Below the pieces are notes generated by a model that was not told where the DNA came from, searched no databases, and saw only the letters and a list, made by a program, of their open reading frames with translations. Below are positions 23,249-32,270 of a DNA stretch of 32,270 nt, piece after piece (position 1 is the first letter of the stretch; every line of letters starts with the position of its first letter). This DNA is from Schoenoplectus triqueter (lineage: Eukaryota > Streptophyta > Magnoliopsida > Poales > Cyperaceae). The stretch is from assembly GCA_964058805.1 (NCBI GenBank), contig CAXKVV010000839.1, positions 1-32,270 on the forward strand, read 5' to 3'. The position numbers were made by a program, and so were the translations under genes.

Positions 23249-26200
23249 GCCAAAGAGTTGTGTATTACATACTTTAATCATGAAGGCTTATGATCATCAG
23301 AAGAAACTATTAGGGGACTTTTGTGTTATGTAAGTCCACATTGTCAGTAAATAAATGTTCAATATGTCATTTTTATGTTTTGAAATTTGATCACTTGGTG
23401 GCTAATTAACTTGCTATTGCCTATTGTATATTTCTAGCGTCATTTTATCTTGTTTGCAACGTTCATAAATATATATTAATTTTTTTAAAACAACTAGAGT
23501 TTGTGATTAAGAACAGTATGTGATAAATAACATATTGTTTGTAAATTTGTCCAACTAATGTTTTAGGTTTAGACCTTTTTTGAGCTTTGGTTTAGTTGAA
23601 TTGCGGAATTAATTGGTGAATCATTCAACTTTATGCTAGATCGAGTTCATCAATTAGCTTCTAGGCGAAGTCAAGATTTGTGATGCTGGGATTTGATCAT
23701 ATCAAATTACAAGATTTTTGAAATTTCAGTTTGATTGGATATAAATTTGACAGATTTTCAACGGTCTTAGATATTAAATTGTCTTAAATTGGATTGCGTC
23801 GGATTTGAACCCGTTCAATTTGTCAAACCAAATTCATGACCAATTCGACCTGCTTTCTTTTCTTGCTGTCGTTGATTGTCAGTATCATCTGTTAATTTAA
23901 AAAATAAAGCGCGCACACTGACACACGTCACACGCCTGGAGGATAGAGTAATAGTTGCGTAGTGTTGGTCCAAACGTGCAAACAGATGCGGCAGATATAA
24001 TATTGATGCAATATGCGTTAACTATCGAAACAACTCCAATAAATTTTAAACACGACAGTAACATCTTTAGAGAATAATCTCATTGGATCTTGAAAAATTA
24101 GAAAAAAAATTCGACCAATGTATACCACCAACTAACTACAATGGAGTAAAAATTATCACGGGATAAATCAAGTTCAACAAGCACACAAAAGATCGAGTGA
24201 TTCGGCCAAATCTATTCCACTGTGAAGCAAATGACCAACAAATTTATTATAAATCAAACAAATTATAAGAGATTACAAAAATATTTCAATTACTATAATA
24301 AACAATCACTTTATTTCTATTTTCTTCACTCTCTTTTTTTATTCTCTTCTCTTATTCTCTTTTGTTCAAGTCATATAAGGAGCCTATCAGCCATGAAATA
24401 TTGTAGTAATCTTAACTTTTCAACAGCATACACCTTAAGAGGAAGGAATCAAGAGAATAAATAGAGTCTAAACGTCAAAAGATAAATCAAAATTGTATTT
24501 CAACCTAAAAAATCCAACACAGTTAACGTACCATTTTTTCTTCTTTTCTGTGGTAAATGAAATATGCATGCGTACACATAGTCATATTTTTTTAAGGAAA
24601 AACTACAATCTGCATGATGAATAAGTAACGTAACAACCTGGTCAATATGATATAAATAAGCGATAAACGGGCGCCAAAAAAATGTTGTAGGATAAAACTG
24701 TGTAGAGGCTACTAAAAATTTATCTCCAAAACTTAAATTAGGAACTATTTAAATTCTAAAAGCAATTTTATATTGAACTGATAATGTCATTTATTTACAC
24801 AGAAAAAAAAACAGAAGTTGTCTAACAAATTAGATATTTAGAAATTACTACCCTAATGCGTTGGCAGATTGAAGTTCTTATTATTGAGGACAGAGTAGGC
24901 TGGTATTTGAATAGTATTAGCCAACAATAGAATATTTCAATGCAACAAGTCAAATTTTCTTAGTTGCACATTTAATATTTTGACAAAAGAAAAAAAATCA
25001 GCTAACAAAGAAGATAGATGATCTTCAAAATAAGGAGATTACAGTATATGAACTATGAAATACATTAATAACATTGTTTCACTGTGAGCAACAAAAATGT
25101 TGAGTGAGTTCAATCTGGGAAAAAGGAGCCGGAGGAAGTAACTTGTTTTTTGCTGATGTGAATATTGACCCTAATAATTCTTCCATTTTTTAAAGAAAAA
25201 TAAATGATCTAATTGAGCATCCAATTTTTATGATATATTAAACTTTTAGGTACATATACTAAATATTATTAAATTATAAATTAATGAATTTAGGTGCACT
25301 CTCAATTATTTAGTAGGGTGTGTGTTAGATTGGATTGACTTAAAATTCATTTAGTCTTTCAACAAATAATTTTAAAATTTCAACGTTTCTGTGAATGTAA
25401 TGAATGCCCAACAAAATTACAAATTATATATATTATTCAAATTCGGAAAAAAAAATATAAAGTAGTTTTCTTCAAATATAGGTATCATAAGAATTCCAAT
25501 ATACCTACTCTTTTGAAAGAATTTAACATAAATAAGAGGAATTCATCTGATAAAATAATTCAGTCAAGCAATAGTGACAGTACCGGACAAATCAGAACTA
25601 ATCACATTAAATGAAGTTTGTCAGTTGTAGAAGAAACCGAATTCAGAACTTTGCTCAGATAAATCAAAAATCGCGCAAGTGTCCAAATTTTGTGATATTT
25701 TTTGCACATTTTAGTTTCTTGATTAGGATTTTCTTTTTTTCTGGAATCAAAGTCTGTTCACGAGGAAGTAAACAGCCAGAATGCTCAGAACAGGCCCACT
25801 GACCTAATCATCAATTTATTTATTTTTATTTATGAAAACCCTTTCATCAAATTTATTTATTTATTTTTGATGAAAACTCAATCATCAAGTTGGGTTCTTT
25901 TTTTTCCTTCAAAGAATGGAGCAGTAAGTCTTCTGCTGACTTGCATTGGTCTATTTATTCCGACGCGTTTATGCCTAATTTAATGTACTGGCTACTGGTA
26001 TTGTTTGATTGGTACGTAGTTATGATCCTCGTTGAGTTTGATATTTAATCAGTATTTCCTGTCTTTTAAAAAAAACAAATTGATCTCTCATTTTGGGTGT
26101 TGTATTACAGACCATTACAATTCTGAATAATCCGATTTTTTTGCTATACAAATATAAAGAGTTACGGGAGAAGGGGAAGGATTGATTCCTAGGACTTAAC

Positions 26201-26841
26201 TTCGAATAAAAAGGATTTTTTATTGAAGAAAATTTTGATTTTTTTTTAAATGAAACGATTATTTAAAACAAGTTCACTTTTAATAAAAAAAATTACAGAA
26301 ATATTTTTTGTTCAAACTGTCTTTGATTCATGATAATAATATGATTACACCAAGAATAATTGATGCAAAGGAACATCAAATATTATAATTTAAAATAGAT
26401 GAAGTGAAGTGATTAAAGATTCGACAGATTTATGCAGTGCAAAAATGTCTCAATAAATAGGAAAATATTTTTAAATTCTTGCACCAAAAAAAAAAATTAG
26501 ACGTCAATGAAAATGCTGAGCTCTCTTATTGTTGATATTCGGTATCAGTACCAACCATTTATAGGTAGCCAGATGCTGCCTAGAGCTGTTGTGGTTTCTA
26601 TAGGTGTAAGAAATCTCAAACTTTACTCAAAAAAAAAATGAAGATTATTGGAGTAGGTTGGTAGGCCAAATCAACTGATAGGAACGTATCAAGTAACAAA
26701 AACCTGCACGTATGTGTTCTAATTCTGTAACGGTTCAGATTTTTTATTGAATTTTTAGAGTTAATATCACTCATCATATTGAGTTATTCATCAAATAATA
26801 TTACTATCTCTATGATCATTTGTGTTGAAGTTAGAATTTTC
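23249..26841. other. Intergenic AT-rich region with no recognised gene
   Basis: About 3.6 kb in which I see no supported gene, RNA or complete mobile element. Frames near 24222 and 25611 (63-80 codons) are low-complexity or domain-free. A small ATCAA/TTTATTTA duplication with local dyad symmetry lies at 25808-25890, and poly-A/T runs are common. Confidence 0.4.
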
Positions 26842-27135
26842 TCTCAATTTTGTTTGTTACACGAAATGCTACATAATTTAGGAGCATAATTGCTCTATTT
26901 TATTTTCTTTATTTTTTAGATTGTCATCAATTATGAATTTTAACTTTCCTTCAACGTTGAATATTAATTTTACTCTCAATTTTACATTTATTTTATATTA
27001 ATTATGTATTCATGATTGAAATTTACATTAATTACTAAATTATCTTTATTTTTATTTTCTTATTTTTCACATAAAGATATAAATTTTTATATTTCTAAAA
27101 GATATCACCATAACAACGCATGAGCAAAATACTAG
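26842..27135 (+). mobile_element. Helitron-like 3' end, copy 1 of a dispersed repeat
   Basis: This segment of about 294 bp, from TCTCAATTTT to GCAAAATACTAG, recurs at 29591-29881 in the same orientation, roughly 85% identical by eye. Similarity stops after the T that follows CTAG in both copies, consistent with the Helitron end CTAG|T. The sequence just before it (CACCATAACAACGCATGAGC) is a weak remnant of the terminal hairpin. Upstream of TCTCAATTTT the two copies diverge, so they may be 5'-truncated. Confidence 0.5.
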
Positions 27136-27779
27136 TATTATTTAATTACACGAAATGTAACAATAAAACATTATTCACTCTCCCCCATATTCTTGCGTTT
27201 TCCTGGTATTAAGCCCGATCAAATTGGATTATGTGTACAAGTTGTTGTACTTCAAATAAACATGCGTGTTCTTTATTTCTTCTGCTGAAAAGGAGGTCTG
27301 TTAATTAAAATATTGTAACTAATTTTTATGTAAATTTTCAAAAAGAAATCAATACAGAGTTTTAGCTTTTGAAAAAAGTGTTTTATTAATATATTTCATA
27401 CTTCTGCCATCTTCCTGCATATTATTGTAACTATTAAAAATTTGGTACATGTTTCATAGTCATCAAATAATATAAATGGCCTTAAATTAACAGCTCTGGA
27501 TACACTTAAAAGGATCTCAAGTTTTATGAAAGTTAATAAAAAGCTATTAATGTTTCCAACATATTTGTAAACTTTTTTTTATTTCCAACTTATTTCTTCC
27601 TTTGAAGTTTATCCCGCAATAGTAACAAATATCAAATACACACCCTGTGAGTTCACTTTGTCAATGCTGTCCTTTCTGATTGACAAGTTTAGTTAGAATT
27701 GACTTACCCACATTGTGTAAAATTTAGATGTGACAATCCGCCGGATTTGGGTTCGGATCAGGTCGGATTGGGTCAATTT

Positions 27780-28170
27780 GACTCAATAAGATTATCGGGT
27801 TACGGATTTGGCCGGGTCGGGTCAGGTCGGGTCGGATATTGAGTCTTCTAGTGTCATATCATTTCAGGTTTCGGGTCGTATCAGGTCGGGTCAGATCGGA
27901 TCGGTTATCGGGTCATCTAATGTGGGGTTATTTTAGATTTCAGCTCGTATCAGGTCGAGTCGGGTCGATTATCTGGTCATCTAATGTGGGGTTATTTTAG
28001 ATTTCAGGTCGTATCAGATCGAGTCGGGTCGGTTATCGGGTCATCAAGTGTCGGATTATTTCGGGTTCTGGATTGTATCGAGTCGGGTCAGGTCGGTTAT
28101 CGGGTCATTTCGGGTTTCAGGTCGTATCAGGTCAGGTCGAGTTGTTTATCGGGTTATCTAGTGTCGGATC
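27780..28170. repeat. 64-bp tandem array, left
   Basis: Successive TTATC(G/T)GGTCA motifs start at about 27905, 27969, 28033 and 28097, an exact 64-nt spacing, with diverged units at both edges. Confidence 0.8.
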
Positions 28171-28597
28171 ATTTTTAGATTTTGAATCATATCAAACTAT
28201 ATCGGATCATATTTCACCATCTATGTGTCTGATCTAGTCAGGCCGGATGAATCAGATCAGATTGAATTTCTAAATGATGCATGTTTGAGTCATCCATGTT
28301 TTGTATTTATCTCCTCAATCATCAATTCCTCGCCATCCATACAATATAAATTTTATTTGAACGATATGTTGAGTTATTAATAGAAAAATATTTGATAGAT
28401 ATCATAGTTAATATTAATTTTATTATTTAAATTAAATAAGTTATTATTCATAATAATAATTAAATTATTCAACTTATTTGACATTTGTGCGGGACCACAG
28501 AGGTCACGCCTGAGTCTCCAAGAGCATGAGCTGGAGCCTAAAGATAATATTTTCATAATTCATCCAAACTTTAATCATAATTATGAAAATTTTATTG

Positions 28598-28870
28598 TCG
28601 GGTCGTATCAGGTTGAGTCGGGTCGGATATCGAGTCATCTAGTGTCGGGTCATTTCGGGTTTCAGATCGTATCAGGACAGGTCGGGTCGGGTATCGGGTC
28701 ATTTAGAATTGGGTCATTTCGGGTCGTATCGGGTCGGGTAGGGTCGGATATTGGGTCATCTAGTGTTGGGTCATTTCAGATTTCGGATCGTATCAGGTCG
28801 GGTCAGGTCGGATATCGGATCGTTCAATGTCGGGTTATTTCGGATTTTGAATCGTATCAGATTAGAACGG
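28598..28870. repeat. 64-bp tandem array, right
   Basis: TATCG-type motifs at about 28628, 28692, 28749 and 28813 give spacings of 64, 57 and 64 nt. It is the same unit and orientation as the left array, with one shortened copy. Confidence 0.8.
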
Positions 28871-28921
28871 ATTGGACGGATTTCTCGGGTCGGATCGGAT
28901 TCTGCCACCTCTAGTAAAATT

Positions 28922-29590
28922 AGACACTTCGATTTTCAAAAGAAAGAATTCACATCCGCTTATTCATCTCGGCCCCAAACTGGATCGCCGGATCGAAAAT
29001 AAATGGCACATATTCATTGTTTTTCTCTCTCCTCTTTTTCTTTTTCTCTTTTTTTGAGATTCATTGGATCCGTTTAATTTTTTATCAGACGGTCCAGTCA
29101 GGAATAATAGAGTCCTTTTATCCCGAGTTAAATAACAGCACATTCGAACTCCAAAAGACAATATTAATTGCAACTCTTGCAATTGCAATTCGCGTACTTG
29201 GAATGAATTAATTCTTTATATATTATTAATATATAAAGGGAGTTAAGTTTTCAATCTCTTCAAGCATGTTATCATTTTTCTCCTTCACTGATTTTATTTA
29301 AATCTTTTTATATTTTTAAATCTAAGAATTTATATAAATAATTTCTTTTTTCTCATTTAAATGTATAATATACTTAAGATGAAAATTAACTTTTAAATTG
29401 ATGGAATAAAAAATAACAATTGCAGCCAATTTTCATTTGATTCATGAGAGACGCTACTTACACTAAAAATTTTACTCCACACAATAAAATTTATTTTGTA
29501 CTATTATGTATCTTCTAATTAAATATGAAATTATCACATTAATAACTTTCAAACTAAGTCATTGTAATAAATTTTTAAACATTCGTTTTG
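28922..29590. other. Intergenic AT-rich stretch
   Basis: No gene recognised. Short frames on both strands near 28964-29211 are chance products of pyrimidine-rich sequence. A small dyad, TATATATTATTAATATATAA, occurs near 29217-29236. Confidence 0.35.
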
Positions 29591-29881
29591 TCTCAATTTT
29601 ATTTATTACACGAAATGTTACATAATTTAGGAGTACAATTGCTCTATTTTGTTTCTTTTTTTCTTAAATTGTCATCAATTATGAATTTCAACTTTTCTTA
29701 AACGCTGAATGTTAATTTCTCTCAATTTATATTTATTTTGCATTAATTATGTATTTATGATTGAAATTTACATTAATTACTAAATTATTTTTAATTTTAT
29801 TTCCTTATTTTTCCCGTGAAGATATAAATTTTTTATATTTCTGAAAGATATCACCGTAGTAACACACAGGCAAAATACTAG
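29591..29881 (+). mobile_element. Helitron-like 3' end, copy 2 of a dispersed repeat
   Basis: Second copy of the repeat at 26842-27135, same strand, ending GCAAAATACTAG followed by T. The CACCG...CACACAGG stretch before the end could form a weak terminal hairpin. Many single-base and small indel differences from copy 1 indicate independent, old insertions. Confidence 0.5.
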
Positions 29882-29940
29882 TCATATCATGAATCATGAT
29901 TTTGGGTGAAGCAGAGCACAGTTTTTAATTTAATCCACGA

Positions 29941-29966
29941 ATATATATATATATATATATATATAT
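29941..29966. repeat. (AT)13 microsatellite
   Basis: Twenty-six nucleotides of perfect AT dinucleotide repeat. Confidence 0.95.
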
Positions 29967-30235
29967 GTACTATGTAGTTAGTTCTTGACTAATAACAAGT
30001 TATCTATTACACATAAAAATTGCATGATTGATTCAATCAATACTGTTTATGATTTGTTTGCCAAGATAAGTTAAAAGAAACAATTTTTTTTTGTGGGTGC
30101 ACTCAAAACCGACCAGCTGTTGAGAAATTATTCACCTAGAACATTGACTTGTTTGGAAGTACGTGAACAATTTCATAGAAACTTTGATACTTGCTTCACC
30201 CAAACTATTGTAATCAAATCTACATATATGGATGA

Positions 30236-30682
30236 TTCTAGGTTTATGTATAGGATTGGAATCTCAAACAACCATCCTGGTTTCTAGGTTTATGAATAGG
30301 GTTAATTTTGTGATAAGTCACTGAATTTTGATGTTTATTTATATTTAGCCACTGAACTTTCATTTATTCATTTTTAGTCACTGAACTTTGATATTTATTC
30401 ATATTTGATTACTCCCATTAGTTTTTTATTCAAAAATAATTAAAAACTAATGAAAAAATAAATATTATTTCATTTCATTTATCTATTTTTCATTTCAATT
30501 AGTTTTGGCAACAAATATAATTTCATTTCAATTATTTTTGAATGAAAAAACTAATGAGAGTGATCAAATATGGATAAACATCAAAAAATAGTGACTAAAA
30601 ACGGATAAATGAAAGTTCAATGACCTATCGGAAAATTAACTCTTTATGAATAGAATTGGAATCTCAAACAACCATGCTGCTT
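30236..30682. repeat. Short tandem duplication split by a MITE
   Basis: A unit of about 46 bp (TTCTAGGTTTATG.ATAG.ATT, then GGAATCTCAAACAACCAT) is present once at 30232-30280. It is present a second time split in two: TTCTAGGTTTATGAATA at 30282-30298 and, after the inserted element, TTTATGAATAGAATTGG and onward from 30643. Confidence 0.7.
30299..30642. mobile_element. Mutator-type fold-back MITE
   Basis: This 344-bp element is flanked by a 10-bp direct repeat, TTTATGAATA (30289-30298 and 30643-30652); 9-10 bp duplications are characteristic of Mutator-like elements. Its long inverted arms are 30299-30441 and 30530-30642, starting GGGTTAATTTT and, from the right, GAGTTAATTTT. The left arm is about 30 nt longer because a GTCACTGAA/TTTGATGTTTAT segment is duplicated within it. 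The loop is AT-rich. There is no coding capacity. Confidence 0.8.
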
Positions 30683-32270
30683 AAAAAGTGATTAATAATA
30701 TATTAATACAACATTTTCTAGTCACTATTGTACACAAGATATAACTGCACAAATGGATGTTTCCAGTCCTATCTTATCTGCTAATCTCGATATTGTTAAA
30801 TTCCAAAAAAAAAAAAGGAATCATATTCCATCGTAGATCTGAAAATAATTGCCCTTAAAAAATCCATGTAATGCTAATTAAATAATGAACTCATGCAGTG
30901 GATCATTTCATGAAGACCCGCTGCATCAATAGTTACACAAAAAGTATTCCCAAGGGATTCTGACAACTTTTTTATGAGCCTGCAGCAGTGCAGCTCATCA
31001 AAGAATAAAGAAGTTACTTTTTGTGTAAATCTGTACTTATTAGAGGGTTGGTTGGTATTTTATTCATTTAAGTACCTTAATTGGTTACTTCACTGTGAGC
31101 ATCACCGATAGGTTCCTCTTGTGGGGCCATTGTGAGATTAATTTTTATTATATTTTATTATTAAAGTTTGATCTGTATTGATAAATATAATCTTAGATGT
31201 AGATCTTCTTTTCTCTATTCTTTTGACAGCTCGATGTACCAGGAATCCTGCTTAGATTTTATTTTATTTATTTTATTGATTTAATTTTGTCGGAGTAATA
31301 CTTTTTTTAATGAAGCATTTAGCTTCGTATTTTCTTTATGTGAACTATGACTATAGTCTATATATGAGGCTGGCCTAATTGGTTAAAAAAAGAAGAAGAA
31401 AGAATAACTAAATCTGTCATTTGTAAAAATTAATAATTCATATTAGGATAGTTTCGTACTGGCTACTGCTAATACTACAAAAATAAATAAAATAAAGTAA
31501 AGTAAAGTAAATAAAGGATAAATTTTGTTTTTGAAAACCTTCACAGAGTTAATAAATGCGAATAATAATCGATTTTTAACAATTAAAATTGAATTATTAA
31601 GGCAAAATGAAACATCACACTCCTAATGACTAGCTGCTATTAGCTAACCTCAACACACTCATTAATTGAACACTAAACAGTTAACACAAATCTTCTATTA
31701 ATCTTCCATATTACCATTCTTCTAACATACACTTTCCACTACTATCCAGTAGGTTGTGGAGTTAGCCCCTCCATAAATCTGAACCAAGCATAATGTGTGA
31801 AGTAAATTTCATTGTATCTTCTGCAATTAATTATAATTAAAACAGAGATTGTGAATATATAATTAGTCCTTCCAGTTAAGTGATGGCGCCCATGAGAATA
31901 AACAATAGCTAATGAATCTTCAGATTTTTTTTTTTATAGTAATTACTCGTCAAAAAATCGGTCATGTTATTTGTTTCTTTTTTCTTAATTAAGTGGTCAG
32001 AACATTAATTAGGAAAACAAAATTATATCTGTGCAAAAGTCAGGACTATACTAAATGAAATACATATTGTAGACGACCTTCAATATTTTCCCGTTAAAGA
32101 ACTAAAGATCTATTTCATTTTATCCAAATAACCAAATTCCAGTTGCATTTAATTCGATTAATTATCTTTTTGTCAAACACACCATTTTATCTTAAAATGA
32201 AATTACAGTCAACAGTATCTGAAAGATCAAGACGCTAGGCGTTACATGACTCAGCTTGGTGCTATCCTCT
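30653..32270. other. Intergenic right end of the window
   Basis: No gene recognised up to the window edge. An AAATA/AAGTA microsatellite lies at 31479-31516. Poly-A/T runs are frequent. Any gene beyond 32270 cannot be judged. Confidence 0.4.

Larger units (their letters stand above)
27725..28913. mobile_element. Non-autonomous hAT-type element with GGGTCGGGT tandem arrays
   Basis: This 1189-bp element is flanked by a perfect 8-bp direct repeat, GTAAAATT (27717-27724 and 28914-28921). Its ends are TAGATGTGACAATCCG and, from the right, TAGAGGTGGCAGAATCCG, a typical hAT end type. Arrays of a 64-bp unit rich in GGGTCGGGT, ATCGGGTCATCTA and GTATCAGGTCG fill both subterminal thirds in the same direction; a unique AT-rich core lies at about 28200-28590. 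No transposase is present. Domain-free frames rich in Gly, Ser, Val and Arg across it are a by-product of the repeat. Confidence 0.85.

Noticed and set aside
27780..28870. Regular repeats that could be mistaken for a CRISPR array
   Set aside because: Units are contiguous 64-bp tandem repeats without distinct spacers, in a plant genome, within a delimited transposon.
27984..29002. Frames of 64-90 codons rich in GSFRVVSGRVGSDIG-like repeats
   Set aside because: They are translations of the GGGTC-rich 64-bp tandem arrays inside the hAT-type element; no start context, domain or selection signal.
31366..31387. GGCTGGCCTAATTGGTTAA resembling a tRNA or SINE A box
   Set aside because: No B box (GGTTCGANTCC) follows at the expected distance and no tRNA fold or SINE tail is seen.

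Overview
This window is nuclear DNA of a flowering plant, most likely a eudicot. The evidence is AT-rich intergenic sequence, GT-AG introns, a wall-associated receptor kinase, a ribosomal protein gene whose promoter has site II and telo-box-like motifs, and many plant transposon types. I cannot name the species. There is no bacterial-style operon logic; the three host genes look independent.

Layout, left to right. (1) 137-3720, + strand: an intact three-exon WAK-like receptor kinase of 732 aa. Its second intron holds a clean solo LTR (1962-2311) with a 5-bp target duplication. (2) 4465-7161, + strand: a complete four-exon gene for ribosomal protein eL42 (RPL36A/RPL44, 105 aa). Its third intron carries a 1.2-kb non-autonomous hAT-type element with an 8-bp target duplication. 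(3) About 9480-16103, - strand: a dead Ty1/copia retrotransposon. The 5' LTR, primer-binding site, a long leader and gag-pol are present. Gag-pol is broken by eight in-frame stops and two 1-bp indels, and no 3' LTR is visible. (4) 16518-16915: a fold-back repeat. (5) 17342-21342, - strand: a six-exon gene for a septum-promoting GTP-binding protein (SGP1/Spg1/Tem1-like small GTPase, 274 aa). Intron 2 contains a short Helitron-like insertion starting 8 nt into the intron. (6) 21.4-32.3 kb: no convincing protein gene, but several short mobile elements. These are a MITE candidate at 22.8-23.2 kb, two Helitron-like 3'-end copies (26.8-27.1 and 29.6-29.9 kb), a 1.19-kb hAT-type element built from 64-bp tandem repeats (27.7-28.9 kb), and a Mutator-type fold-back MITE inside one copy of a short tandem duplication (30.3-30.6 kb).

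The gene models were assembled by hand. In each case exon phases add up to an uninterrupted frame (2199, 318 and 825 nt including stops) and residues match the family across each junction. I found no new defence or biosynthetic system. The more notable observations are structural: precise element insertions in introns of working genes, a possible intron in the copia leader, and unusual kinase and GTPase motif residues.
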